DNA from: Gigaspora margarita | Taxonomy: Eukaryota > Glomeromycota > Glomeromycetes > Diversisporales > Gigasporaceae | DNA length: 64,000 nt | Assembly: GCA_009809945.1 (NCBI GenBank) | Contig: WTPW01000320.1 | Coordinates: 35,444-99,443 of the forward strand | Direction: 5' to 3' | In this document: positions 45,448-57,960 of the stretch, piece after piece | How positions within the stretch are numbered: the first letter of the stretch is position 1 | How the letters are laid out: every line of letters starts with the position of its first letter | Notes under the pieces: generated by a model | Databases searched by the model: none | Seen by the model: only the letters and a program-made list of their open reading frames with translations | What the model was told of the DNA's origin: nothing | Made by a program: the position numbers and the translations under genes

Positions 45448-46689
45448 TATAATTAAATAAAAATTTCAGAGTATGTGTATTATAGTCTTCCAAACAAGTT
45501 TACTTAATCGATAATTATCTATTGACATAGTAGAATTTAGACTTTACTATGTAGCAACTATCTGCGATTAACGAAAAATCAATTTTACTTCAATATTATT
45601 GGCTATTTATACTATATATTATATATATATATAGGACGTAATAGATGGGTGACCCCCCTTCCCTAGAAAATTATGTGATTTACCGCACTTTCCTTAGTGA
45701 AATATCAAAAAGTACTTTAAAGTGTACAAGTTACCTGGGTAATTAATTCATATTAGCTAATTAGAAGAAAGTTATTCTATGAATCTGAACCAGGTTCTGA
45801 ACCAGGTTCTAAAACTTAACCCGAACCAAACCAGGTTCCAGAACCAGGTTCCAGAAACAGGTTCAAGAACCAGGTTCCAGATCCAGGTTCTGGAACCAAG
45901 TTCTAGAACTTAACCTAAACCAAACCAGGCTTGGAGCCTAAGTTATAAAAACCAAGTTCTTAGGTTTATAAAATAGAACCTAAAGGTTTTGGAACCAAAA
46001 CCGAACCTAAACCAACCTAACCATCCCTAATGTGGATGTAGTTGTTGTTCTGTTTTGCTATATTTTGAGTCAAACTAAATATGCTATTTGTATTATATTT
46101 AACAAGGTATTTTAAAATTTTTACTAAAATGCCTAAATATGCATTAATTAAAATCCATTAGATATTGAGTGTTATCAAGTAGCACTTTTGATGTGATTGG
46201 CTAGTATTGAGATAGTGCTTGAATTAGGTGTTATTAATTAGACCATTTTTGAGAACTAATAGTATAGATATTGAAGATTGATAGCATAGATAATAGTATA
46301 ATTGAAATATGCTCACATATCTTCCTCAATATAATTAATTTATAATCATGTTGGTGCTCAAGTATTAGGATTAGATAAAATATTGATTATAATTGATGCT
46401 TGAGCAAACATCTTTATCATCAAAGTTAATTTGTTTTCTAATTAGTGGGAGTTCAAAAAGTTCTATTTTGTTCTAAAGTTTTGAGAAAATAAAATAGGAG
46501 TTATCAGAAGATAAATTATGAAATTTTTTTTTGATATTAAGAAAGTGCTCCTATCAGACCTGGTTGGACCAGACTTTTTTAATTTTGAGCCTTGTTTGAT
46601 TTTCAGAAACTTTTATATGTAAACTTTTACATAGTCAAGTTTGAGTCTGGTTCTTATTTGGCCAAAGTTTACAAACTAGTTTGAATATA

Positions 46690-47180
46690 TTTGGGTTCTA
46701 CTTAGAGCAAGAAATTAGAATCAGTTAGTAAAGTTTAGAGCATTATAGCATTTTGTATAATTATTAATAAATTATTAAAAATATTATATTACTTGAAATT
46801 TTACTAACTGATTCTAACATTTTGCTCTAAGTAAACTTGTCAAGCACCACAATATATCATATTGGTATATTTTTATTTTACCTTTCTAAAAACTTAAAAA
46901 AATGCTTAATTTTATATCAAGCATATTTGCTTAAAATTTTAAGAAAAAATAAAATATAATAATATAATGTATTTTTTAATACTGCTTTGAAAGAGAAGTT
47001 AGAATCAATTAATAAAAATTTTAGCATTTTGTATAATACTTTTAATAAAACAATTAAATATATTATGATACTTGAAATTTTACTGATTGATTCTAATTTG
47101 TACTAAATATACTTAATTAATACCAATAAATATATCATTTTGGGATATTTTGTTTACTATTTTTATAATTAGAAACTAAT
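46690..47180. repeat. AT-rich inverted-repeat family upstream of the LINE
   Basis: TACTTAGAGCAAGAAATTAG then AATCAGTTAGTAAA (46697) faces its complement at 46800-46836, a 140-bp foldback. A second, worn copy lies at 46985-47110. Between them, TTTGCTTAAAATTTTAAGAA and ATATAATGTATTTTTTA match 59110-59165. The family therefore flanks the LINE on both sides. Confidence 0.7.
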
Positions 47181-47609
47181 TATTTGAAAAATTGAAAAAA
47201 AACTCTTTCCGTTAATCTTCAAAACCATAATCGGACAAGAATAACCAACTAAGCCAGACATATAATAGTATAAAAACCTTATCCACATGTATAAGGAAAA
47301 GAGAAGAAACTCTAAAATAAAACAGAGTTATATAGTAGTCTTCTAATCATATCACAAAATAAAGAAACTTTTCCAAGAAAACTGTCATTTTCAAATTTTT
47401 TGGAAAAACCTTTTCAGTATTTTTGGGAATATCAACTTATCTTGTTCTGCAGATCACTATTCGATAACGTAAACAAACCAAACAGATAAACAAATAAACA
47501 AAAATAGTTACCATTTAAAAATAAACAATTAGCAACACGTAACAAATATAGAAACAGAATACTAAATTTAGAAGAGCAAACAAACATCACAACAACAAGT
47601 AGATAATAA

Positions 47610-49140
47610 TGGAACATCTAAAAGAAGTTGAAAATTTTTCAAAGGAGGCTTCCAATCTATTGCAACAAGACTTATAGAATATGACTAGCTAATCTTGGAA
47701 AAAGACAGAAGAGTTGCTAAGTGGTTAGGATTGAATAACCCAGGGCTAATTAGTGTAATTAGACTTTCTATTGAGCATTATGAGTACATTAGCTACTAGC
47801 TATCAAGTAACCAAAAGATAATACAAATAGAAGATGAATTCTTTAAAGGTGGAAAATCTGAAACAGAAAAGGAAGCAAAAAAAGCTCCCAAGAGAGATTT
47901 AAATATAACAACAGAAATAGAACCAACAGTAACAACTTTGAGCAGAAAAGTGATGCTAGAATTACTAGAGTGCAGCACTACTGATTATGGTACTGACGAA
48001 GTTCAGAAACAAATTACAGACCAGGGGTTGAAACAACCAGAGGAAATTGAAGAGTTTATCAAAAACAGATACAAAGAAGTAATTGTAAAAGAAGTAATTA
48101 ACTCTCCAATTCAAGATGAGAAAAACCCAATGTTGATACTATTCGGGCCTGATAGTAGACCTTTAAAGGAAAGTCTAAATGAAATCAACCTTAAGAAGAA
48201 AATTTCTATAGCTCAATATGGGCCCCCAAGAGTGAAGGTACACCCAGCCCCATATTACAAAAAAGCGAAGTATATAATTTTACACTTTGGGATATTCCCA
48301 AGGATGTTCAAGTGAACAGAATTAGGTGTTACCTCAATTTCTACAGAAAAGCCACAATTGTACGAACTCAAAAGCATGGAAAAACTAAAGCAGTTTACAT
48401 CCAGTTGACATCTAGAGCAATATCAAAAATAGAAGCCCTTAAAAAGGCATAGGCAATTCATTTCGAAGAAGAAAAAACAGCACGTATCTTTTCAGGCAAA
48501 TTCAACTCCAATATTATTCAGGAGAGAAAAAAATTTTGAGCTATTATAAAAAACCTACCTAAGAATGCTCTAGAGTCATTAATGCTTAGACAATTCAAAA
48601 ATATTAATGCAAAAATAGTTCACATACCAGAGAATAGTAATGGCAACTAGTGCAGATGAGCTTTCATCTACTTTGAATCAGAGACAGATCTTAATTTAGC
48701 ACTACAACTCAAAACTAGAATGGTATAACAAACCCAACAGATATGAAGAAATAGAACAAGACCCAGTTTCACAAACTAGGAAAAACTCTGGTAATCAATC
48801 AGGTAGAGCAAGTGCAAATACTAGTGGAGTAGATACTAGCAGTACAAGAACAGAAGCTTTTGAAGATGGCTACTCTAAACAAGGAGAAAAAGTCAGAAGG
48901 AAAAGAAAGATAGGAACTGACCAAAATAGATGGTATAAAAGCACACTACCAAAAAGAAGGCAATATAGCAAAATGGAACAAAAAAATCACAAACAACAAG
49001 AAGGTCACTATAAACAAGAAGTTAGTAGAAATCGAGCAGAGAATTTAATTATGGCTGAGATTCTGAATAGATTAGAAAAGATAGAAGAAAACATCAATAA
49101 GTTCAAAAAAGAGCAGACAAAACCTGCTTTTCACTCCTAA
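47610..49140 (+). pseudogene. LINE ORF1 (RRM-like, RNA-binding)
   Basis: The longest clean piece is 125 codons at 47938-48315 (acidic/basic, with EEIEEFIKNRYKEVIVKEVI). A frameshift near 48270 leads to YNFTLWDIPKDVQ and KTKAVYIQLTSRAISK, the first RRM-like core. A second follows with IIKNLPKNALESL and AFIYFESETDLNLALQ at about 48540-48705. After a basic linker (VRRKRKIGTDQNRW) comes a coiled-coil-like end, EILNRLEKIEENINKFKKEQ. LINE ORF1 proteins bind the element's RNA; here the frame is broken at least six times. Confidence 0.7.
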
Positions 49141-49449
49141 TATTTGCCACAGGCGTTATTTACAAAAAGAGAAGATTCAGAATTCTCCAGAACAAAACGA
49201 AGAAGATAGGGTCAAAGCTAGCATAAACTAGGTATATGAGGAATCAGTACAAGTTATATCTAAATCTTCTCAAAAAACAAACCAAGAGGAGAGACTTTTT
49301 TTAGATGAGTTCAGTAAAAAGGCATATGAAGCAATAAGAAAAGTTAAACAGAAAAGAGAAATAGAAAATGAAGTAATACCAAGTAGTGCAAAAAAGGGCA
49401 AACTCAAAAGCAAAAAAGAACATTCCTTAGTAGATATTATTTAAAACCA

Positions 49450-50175
49450 AAAAGATCTAGTATTAAAAATTGGCTATCACAATGTTAACGAACTCAAAAG
49501 AAATAATCACAAACTAGCACTTCTGTTAGAGTATACACAAGAGAATGATATCAATCTCTTAGATATCATAGAAACCAATATTTCAGAAAAGGAAGGCTTT
49601 TTCTTAATTGAAAAAGAAATAAGTATAGGGCAGTATAGTCAAGTGCAGATGCAGATAAAAGGAAAGGATCAGGAATTGCTCTTATTATAGATCAAAATGG
49701 TTTAACCACTTGGGTAAAGTAGAGAAGTGCTTAGAGTATCTTCTTAGGGCTCACTTCCTGTTTAAACAGCTAGAAATTATAGTATTAGTAGTTTACTTAC
49801 CACCTAACAACAAGCAACAAGCAAGACAAATACATCAAAAAGTTCTAGAAATATATATGCACTGGTCTCCAAATGCAGCAATAATCTTAATGGGTGATTT
49901 CAATGCAATCATTGACCCAGAGCTCAACAGAGAAAGCAGTGAACTTCTTACAATATACTCACCAACACAAATCCATAAATAGTGCATCAATCAGGGGCTA
50001 CTAGACTCATTTAGACTCCTGCACTCTAATAAAAAAGCATTCACATGGTCGAGAAGGGGCTATTACACACACATCGACCAATGTTGGGTCACAGGTCAAC
50101 TAACTGATGGACTACTATCAGCAGAGATTATCGAGATGGATACTTATACAGGAAGTGATCACAATCTAATTTAAA
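49450..50175 (+). pseudogene. LINE AP-endonuclease domain
   Basis: KIGYHNVNELKRNNHKL, LLDIIETNISEKEGFF, VVYLPPNNKQQARQ, ILMGDFNAIIDPE, KKAFTWSRRGYYTHID and GSDHNLI follow in the canonical order. They include the metal-binding Glu of the ETN motif, the Asp/Asn of GDFN and the His of SDH. Intact stretches are split by stops, for example after IHK at 49982. The domain belongs to the APE-type clade of LINEs. Confidence 0.85.
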
Positions 50176-50289
50176 CAACCTTCTTGTTAAATTATTTAAC
50201 CTCAAACAACAATATTTCAATAGTTAAAAGAAAACAAATCAAAAGAACCATTTTCTTATATGAAAAAGTGACTAAGGAAAACTAGGAGA

Positions 50290-51900
50290 ATTATCGAAAT
50301 AATCTTAACAAAATGCTGCTTGCAAATCCAATTATCAAGAAGCTAGGCCAAGGCCTTATCGTATTTAACTCAGCTTCAGAAAAGGACCTAGACACAATAT
50401 GGAAGGTTATTGAGAACAAAATATTTGAAGTGGCAAAGAAGAATATCCCTAAGAAAAGAGTATCTGGTACAATACAAAACAAGAAGGCCAAGCAATCAAG
50501 GACCCATTCATACAAAGCAGTGGTCATTCTGGGAAGAATTATAAGACAAACAAGACAAGCGAAAGAGACTCAGGAGGCATTTCTGGAAATTGACCAGATT
50601 AGTGAGAACAATGCAAAGATACAGGAAGTCAATGATGAATACAAGATCAATATTCCTCTGCTTGGTATAGTTTCAATAGAGGAGTGGATACTAGACATCA
50701 AAGGTTGGAGAGAACTGCTAATCAAAAGAATTAATGGAAATAGAGCAGTGAAAAACCAAAGAAATAGCACTTAGAATTGAAAAATGTTGCAAAATCATAG
50801 AGAATCAACAAGGAAGAATGATCAAGAGCCTCCTTAACAAGCCATTTAGGAAAGTTACAATTGATAAGTACATTAGTAGAAATGGTCTAAACAACGAAAT
50901 AGTATTGGACCCAAAAGAGGTCAAGGCGAAAGTAAACAGTCACTTTCAAAATCAGTTCAGAAAGAGAAGTGTTAACTTGGCTACAATGCCAAGCAATTGG
51001 AAATCAGTTTACAAGCCAAAAAAAGAAATAAGAGAGATCTGGTACAAGGAGGTTGATGCAGAAATCTCAGAGGTTGAATGGCAAGGAGCTATTTCTAATG
51101 CTAAAAAGAACTCAGCTCCAAGTATTTTAGGATTTACCTATACAATGATAAAAGCTGCAAGCTCTATAGCACAAAAAATCTTTAGAACTTTTGCAAGTGC
51201 CTGTATTAAGGAAGGCACAATACCATCAGCATGAAAAATTTCTCAAATTTATACAATTTCCAAGAATTCTGATTGGAACTATGATCTTAAAAATGTCCGC
51301 CCAATAGCTCTTATAGAATCATTTAGGAAATGCTTAACAAAAATTTTGACAAAGCACCTAAGTAAGATTATAGTAAATAAAAGAATTCTTAAAGTGCCTA
51401 ATTTTGCAGATTTACAAGGAAGCTCCACAGAAGAACTGATACAAGTACTGAATAGTATCTTAGAAGATGCAAAGAAAAGAAAAGGGAATTGTGAATTCTA
51501 TTTCAGGATATGCGCAAGGGCTTTGATTCTGTTTCATTAGAAATGTTAGAGTTAGCCCTTTGGCGAATCCACATACCATTTAAAATTAGTAACCTAATCA
51601 CTAATTTGTTCAAAAATCGGTCTTCACAAGTTATTGTAGAGTTTGGAAGTACAAAGCCATTTACAATCGAGGACAGAATAGATCAGAGTGAATCATTTTC
51701 CCCCCTAGTTTGAAGGATTTTTATAATCCTCTTTTAGAGTATATTCAAGAAAATCTGAGACTGGGATATAGAATAAAAGCAAAAGTTCCACTCTGTATAA
51801 GAGGCAATGGTTTCTATCTCTTAGAAAATAGACAAGCGACTTTAGCCTTTGCAGACGACACCATATAGGTGGCAGAGAATAAGGAACAAATGGAAGAAAC
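50290..51900 (+). pseudogene. LINE reverse transcriptase, part before the hAT insertion
   Basis: Open stretches at 50313-50774 and 50818-51234 form the linker and fingers (WQGAISNAKKNSAPSILGFT, then RPIALIESFRKCLTKIL). At 51505-51540, DMRKGFDSVS gives the first catalytic Asp. RIDQSESFSPL follows (motif B, where GxxQGxxxSP is usual; worn). At 51850-51870 is FADDTI, the FADD box. Eleven codons later the frame runs into the hAT insertion. Confidence 0.85.
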
Positions 51901-52743
51901 TAGTGATGTGGGCTGACCCCAGCCCATCAGCCAGGCGGGTGGGCGGGCTGAGGGTCGACCCGCAACTTGGTGGGCTGGGGCTGATATAGATTTTTCAGTT
52001 TGCTATTAAATTAGAATTTACTTTTTCAGTAACAAATTAAGACTATCTTCGATTAATTTAGATACGCTATGTACGTACTAAATTTATATAAACTATTGAT
52101 TTTTCATATTTATTAGAGTCCAGTTGCGCAAAAAAAACTTTAATTTTTTTTAGTTTGTGGCTTATACATTTTAGCAAAACCACAGATTATGGACCAAAAC
52201 CATAGATCATGGTTTAAGGTCTTATTGAATAAATAAAGAAGGGATCCCTTCACATAAGAATAAACAAGTATATTTACATTAAAATTCAACTACCAAAAGT
52301 AATTATTTTGCATTTCTAATTATTATCAATTCAAGCTATATCGCATTACAAATCCAGAATTTTCCAATTTTGAATTATCATCCGATTACAATATTCTTGA
52401 TTGTAATCAAGTTTAATGTTGTAACCAATGTATTAAAGTTTTTCGTAACAATAAGCATACTGTAGCCTTATCAATAGGTTGATTAGTAATATATTATTAA
52501 GAGTCAATTTAGTATTCTTGAAGGCTAAAATTGGTAAATACATCATCATCATCATAGAAGAATTATTGGTTCCAAAAACAGAACGTTGGGATTTTTTTTT
52601 TAAAAAAATTTATTACTGCTTAAGATTTCACAAACTAAGCAAATAAATCTCCCACTTTTAAAAAAAAGCTCTTTCTGTTTCATGATGTTTATAAAAAAAC
52701 ATAATACTCATTCTTGAAATAAAGGAAAAGTACAAGATTATAA

Positions 52744-55020
52744 TGCTTCTAATTTTTTGGAACAGACGAATATAGATAATGCTGAACCATCTGAAATTAG
52801 ACCCAAAAAAATACAAAAAATTAAATGATCAGAACAAGCCACCGTAATTGAAAGTGAAGATGAACTCTCAAGTCAAGTATCCTGTAGTACTGCATCTCCG
52901 CCCTCCACACCACTTAACATTTCGCTTCAACATGAGTCTCAAGAACAACCTAATGAATTATGCCTAAGTGAAGATAACAGACAGAGTAATTTTGATCAAT
53001 CATTGAAAGCCCCGAATGTTAAAATTTCATCGAATACTATTGTTCAATCTAATATAAACTCATCAAATATTAGTTGGGTTTGGGATTTTATGAAAAAAGA
53101 TAAATCAAAAAGAGAAGTTAAATGTGATGTAGTTACATTATTAGATGGAAATAACAAGAAATGTGGCAAAATTTTTAGTATCACGACCTCAACTACACAT
53201 CTTGGCAAACATCTTAATGCAGTTCATAGAATTTTTCCTAATAAACAATATAAAAAAAATTTGAAAGAGCAAACAATAATAGAATCAGATAAATCTATTC
53301 AAACTATACCATACCTTCAATGTTTTTAAAAATAGATCCGCATAAACCAGCCAAACAAGAAAAATTATTATTTCATTTAAAGCATAGATTGTTGAAGATT
53401 GTCAGGCCTTGATTGTTGTAGAAGGACAAGAATTTTGTAGTTTTTGTTATGAAATGGATTCTCATTTTAAAGTTCCTGGTTCAGCACTAATTAGAACAAA
53501 AATTAGAAAGTCATTACTTTTTGCTGAAGATCAATTGCATAATCTAATATCTGAAACAATGGAAACATTTTCTTTCACCACAGACATGTGGACAAGTATG
53601 CACCACCCTTATATTGGTGTAACAATCCATTGGCTTTCAAAAAACTTTGATTTATATCAAGCAGTTTAACTATTGAAGAATTTCCTTATTCACACTCGGG
53701 AGAACGTCAAGAACAATTTTTATCAACAATTTCTGATCATTGGAATATACGTGACAAATTGGTTGGAGGAACTACAGATAATGACAAATCAATTGTCAAG
53801 GGAATGCATCTTCTTGAAACACCTCATATCCAGTGCACTGCACACACAATTCAGTTGGCCATTAAAGATGGTCTTAACGCATGTGATGACCTTTTAACCA
53901 AAGTAAAAAAACTAAACAATTGGTTAGTAAAAAGAGACCAGTACCGCCAAAGTCTTCGCAATATTCAAAATGAATTTAATCAAATATCAGTAGATGAGTC
54001 TGAAGACTTAGAATGGCTATTATTAGGTGATGATGATTCTGAAACAGATGATGATGAGTTATTCGAATTACCAGTACAATCAACATCAACACAGTCAATC
54101 GAACAGACAAAAAAAAAAGGTTCATCTAGCGTAGAGCCTATTCGTGCCGTTAAAACTAGATGGAACTCAACATATTTTGTTTTAAAAAGAATAGTTCAAC
54201 TACAAGATTCTACAAAGCAACTTGCAAAATCTTTATGTCATCATTCTGATCCACAGCAAAGAAAAGATGAGAAAAATTTAAGTGAGAAATTACTTTCAGA
54301 ATTAGAATGGGAAAAGTTGGATAAGTTAATATTACTTCTATCCCCCTTTGCTAAGTCAACAAAATTAATCAGAGGTTCACAATATCCAACTCTCAGCATG
54401 ATTCTTCCTACTATTTCACTTTTATTTTCACATCTACGTCATATAAAAACATCACTTAATTCATCTAAAATCCTAAATGTTTGCCGACTAATTGAGGATT
54501 CTATGTCTGCCCATTGGGAATCACCCCAAATGGAAGCTTATGTTGCCTCTTACTTAGACCCTTAGTTCAAAAATTTATCTTTTGCAAGCAATGAAAAAAA
54601 AAGAGTTTTAGATTTTTTATCTGAAATGATAAATGCAACTGAAACTACTAATACCTCAACACAAACTGAAAGGATCAGTTTTATAATGGTGAAGCTTCTG
54701 GTCACCTTGTAAATAACGAATTAGAATGATATGAAAAAGTAATACAAATGAACAAATACTTTATTAATGACCCTCTTTATAAAATACACAATCCTCTTAC
54801 TTGGTGGTGTATAAACCAAAAAGATTATCCAAATTTGGCAGCATTGGCATGCAAGTACCTCTCATTCCTGGCTACTTCTGTGCCATCTAAACGGTTATTT
54901 TCTGATGCGAGCAACGTTCTAACAAAAAAACGAAATCGGTTAGATCCAAATACAGTCCATGATATATTGTTTTTGAAGACTAATTCTAAGCTATTCAATG
55001 TCTATCCTGGACTAGAGTAA
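52744..55020 (+). pseudogene. hAT transposase, damaged
   Basis: Domains in order: Ser-rich N-terminus (52744-53000) broken by TGA at 52826. BED-type zinc finger at about 53070-53230 (ISWVWDFMKK, CDVV...KKCGKIF, HLGKHLNAVH). Catalytic RNase H-like region with TTDMWTSMHHPYIGVTIHW and GTTDNDKSIVKG. CTAHTIQLAI and VKTRWNSTYFVLKRI, both hAT hallmarks. C-terminal dimerisation domain at 54748-55020 (PLTWWCINQKDYPNLAALAC, SVPSKRLFSDASN, LTKKRNRL). Breaks: TGA 52826, frame change near 53325, stop near 53668, TAG at 54563 where DPRFK is expected, and a shift near 54700. It cut and pasted DNA at 8-bp targets; this copy is dead. Confidence 0.9.
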
Positions 55021-55780
55021 AAGTTTAAAATAAGTAATTTTGAAATAATTTTGTGCGAAAAAAGGTATAAATTTATTTGTTATTATTCATGCAAATTTCT
55101 ATAGCAAATACCAGGCAGAAAACTAATATCCTTATATATGACTAGTGACAATTTGAAATATTATGTATGTCACTGTAACGGTCAAAATAACCCTACATAT
55201 CCGGCATCATATGTAAAATTTTTACAATTTTGGTTATTTGAAATCAATTATAGTAGCGAAAATATATGTAGTACATAATATATATAATAAAAAAAATTAC
55301 TTTTCAATAAAGCAACAAAAGTAAACAGTAAAATTACTTTGATATAAAAATCTTACCCTTAGTATAAATTGTTATGAACTTGTCCCTGTAATATATAAAA
55401 TCCAAATACCTAACTTGATTGAACAAAAAAAAGAAAAATTTGACCACAATTTTTTATAATAAAACCCTTAATATAATAAAATCTGTGATTGTCATCATAA
55501 AGATAAGTTTTATTTGCGTAATATTAATGTTATAAATATCATCTGACTTGCAGTATTATCCGTGATTAAATCAAAAGCTTTGTATGAATTAGAAAATTCT
55601 AAAATAGAAAAAGAGTATTAGGGAGAATAAATAGTAAAAAAACTCACATAAGGAATTTGGATACTTAGAGCAATATCAGCATTCACACCTTTCTTTTTGA
55701 GCCAAATCTTATATGCAAATCTTACGTAAAATACAAAATATATGTAATATAATGATTTTACAATTTAATCAGGCAAAAAA
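55021..55780. other. non-coding 3' part of the hAT transposon
   Basis: AT-rich, between the transposase stop and the right subterminal repeats. Nothing further seen. Confidence 0.6.
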
Positions 55781-55880
55781 ATTTTTTCAGTAGGATGGTC
55801 GGCCCGGTCGACCGGGTTGAGTAATTTTGGCAGCCTGGTCAGCCCGGGGTTTGGCATCGGCCCATATCACTAGAAGAAAC

Positions 55881-56760
55881 AATTAAAATTGTGGAGGAGT
55901 TCTTTGAGATGAATAATATTTAGATCAATGCAAAGAAATCTAAACTTTTATTTATAAATAGACCTAAGAAAAAGGAGCCCAACACGATTAAGCTTGGTAG
56001 TTCTCTAGTTCAAGAAGAGAAACTGAATTCAATTACCAGGTTTCTAGATATATGGATAAGTAATAATTGTAGTGAAGCTTTAATCAAAGCAAGAGCAAAA
56101 GGAATAGTATTAAGTCCAATTACGAACCTAAAAACAAAGACAATAATGTTAAGTCAAATAGCTTATATAAACAATAGGTGCATTATTCTGAAGTTTACCT
56201 ATATATTACAGGTTTTAAGATTGTCAGAAAGGATGATTAATAGTATACAACAACCTCTTCTTAGATTGGCAAAAAATAAAGCGAACTGGGCATCTACATT
56301 GAACAACAACACATTGCTCCATTGAGGCCTTGGGGGATGCAATCTCCTGGTAAACGAGCTTACAATAAGACAAATCTTATGTTTAATCAACTCTCTCAAT
56401 AGTTCAGACATAACAGAACATTTTACCAAACTCCAGCTTCAAGTAGGAATGTGCAAAGCAAGGAACCTTAATGACAACTGGTTGCCCATAGAACTTCCAA
56501 AACTTAAGTATATTTGGAAGAACAATCTAACCTGTTTAACAATCTTTAAAGCCAAATTGCTCTATTTAAAAATCAGCAATTTAACACTAGACTGAGAAAG
56601 GAAAGATAATGCAAGGGCCCTCAATTTAGTATTTAACGAGCTATTCGATGCAAGAATAGCAAGTGGTTTAGAAAAGCTCAATCTTTTTTATCTTGACCAA
56701 CTTGTAGATTCAAATAACCAATGCTTACTTTCATGACCCGAGATCAAAATTAGATCAGAA
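55881..56760 (+). pseudogene. LINE reverse transcriptase, part after the hAT insertion
   Basis: Homology resumes exactly after the second GAAGAAAC copy: TIKIVEEFFEMNNI, then INAKKSKLLFINRPKK, then ITRFLDIWISNN. This is the normal continuation after the FADD box (thumb region), followed by LRLSERMINSIQQPLLRLAK. Joining the two flanks across one copy of the duplication keeps the frame at the insertion point. Many stops follow. Confidence 0.8.
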
Positions 56761-56763
56761 GGA

Positions 56764-57003
56764 ATGACTAGAGGAAGAAAACCAAAATGGTTTAGTTTGC
56801 TCGAGGAAAAGGTTATAGAGAAGGCAGAAGAGAGAACAATCAAACTTGAATGGATAAGCGGACAACTAAACCAATTTGTGTCAAGTATATTACTTCCAGA
56901 AATAACAAATAACAAGAGAAAGAAGGAGTGGATACTGTCTGAAAAAGGTGAAGCATTTAAAATAAGAGAGAAAAAGGATAAGTCTATTCAGGTAGAACAC
57001 TAG
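56764..57003 (+). pseudogene. LINE ORF2 linker between reverse transcriptase and RNase H
   Basis: An 80-codon basic open piece with TRGRKPKWFSLLEEKVIEKA and QLNQFVSSILLPEI. No known domain, but position and composition fit the ORF2 linker. Confidence 0.5.
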
Positions 57004-57369
57004 AAGACAGTTTCAGAAGTAACAAAAATAGAAACAAGGGAGAAGTGTTCAGGTTGTGAACAAAATAGAAGCACAGTAGAAGAAAATTGCTCTATGCATA
57101 AAAATTTGATGAGAGTTGGAAGATAATCCCAAAGAATGCAATCAGTAAGATAGAATCAAGTACACAGAAGAAGATAAAGCTCAACCTTGCATCACTAGTT
57201 TGAGACATATATCATAGAGATCCTCCAGAAAATGAACAAGGGTTTAAAGAACTGCACAGCTTGGAGAGTCCTAAAAAAGAATTAATCTTGCAAGCTGAGC
57301 TAAGTGAAAAATTAAATGAAGAAACCCTAGCAATTCTAACGAGAAACTTGAATTGTCAGCAAAGAAATA

Positions 57370-57960
57370 CAGTTACTATACCAATAGATCTTTGCGAAAG
57401 AAGAACAAAGCAAAGGTAATATAGCAGTAATGGGAGCAGCAGTAGTACAAGTGAACGTAAGGCTGTTAATAAAGTACTCCAAACTATAATAAAACATATA
57501 AACCACTTCAGTTTGAAACTGGAGTAGTTTATATGTTTTATTATAGTTTGGAGTACTCCATTAACAACTCTAGGTGAACAAGAAAGAAGAGGTATCTTTC
57601 GAAGAAGTTTCAGCTTATACTACAGGATGGCCATCATCTATAAGAGCAAAACTGCTTGTGATTTGGATAGCAACTCTTATATCTCCAAGCAAAATGGAAG
57701 TGGTAGTTAAGACAGATAGTGCAGTATCAATTATAAATATCAAATTATCCAAACATATTGCTATAGCAAGACAGTGGCTCAAATAGAAGAATTCAGATCT
57801 GCTATTACTAATTAGAAAAGCGGTATCTATAAAAGAAATTAGACTTAGTTTAGTTAAGGTTAAAGGTCACAGTAATAATAGATGGAATGATATAGCAGAT
57901 TATTTAGCCAAATGTATAATTAGTTTAGATTCAAATTTTTTTGTGAAACCAATATCACAG
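57370..57960 (+). pseudogene. LINE RNase H domain, split by a palindromic MITE
   Basis: YTNRSLRKKNK (57370) corresponds to the YTDGSL motif with the first catalytic Asp changed to Asn. AVMGAAVV precedes the MITE at 57465-57565. Then comes TTGWPSSIRAKLLVIWIATL, where the family has SSTRAELxAI, so the catalytic Glu is now Lys. Next VVVKTDSAVSI holds the second Asp. VKGHSNNRWNDIADYLAK holds the C-terminal His/Asp motif. Two catalytic residues are lost, so it would be inactive even if translated. Confidence 0.85.
57465..57565. mobile_element. 101-bp palindromic MITE in the RNase H region
   Basis: GTTAATAAAGTACTCCAAAC then TATAATAAAACATATAAACC pairs with its complement on the right with few mismatches; the centre is TTCAGTTTGAAACTGGA. 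TTAA lies at both ends (57466-57469, 57561-57564) and may be the duplication. It separates coding pieces that belong together. Confidence 0.8.

Larger units (their letters stand above)
42087..46029. mobile_element. possible 3.9-kb composite hAT-type element
   Basis: The left end TAGGGTTGGTAAAGGTTCTA and the right end (reverse complemented) TAGGGATGGTTAGGTTGGTT are inverted. The flanks ATGTGGAC (42079-42086) and ATGTGGAT (46030-46037) match at 7 of 8 bases. Both ends are rich in GGTTCCAGAACCAGG-type words. The interior has no transposase, so it would be non-autonomous. It holds a foldback, a tandem repeat and a piece of a Harbinger-type MITE. The alternative is that 42087-42480 is a separate MITE, because it has both ends itself (flanks ATGTGGAC and ATCCTGAC, only 5/8). 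Confidence 0.5.
51901..55872 (+). mobile_element. complete hAT transposon, 3,972 bp, inside the LINE
   Basis: A perfect 8-bp duplication GAAGAAAC lies at 51893-51900 and 55873-55880. Ends TAGTGATGTGGGCTGACCCC and (right, reverse complemented) TAGTGATATGGGCCGATGCC. GC-rich subterminal blocks with GGCGGGTGGGCGGGC on the left and GGCCCGGTCGACCGGG on the right. It encodes one transposase on the plus strand, now damaged. About 850 bp before and 850 bp after the coding part are non-coding. Confidence 0.95.
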
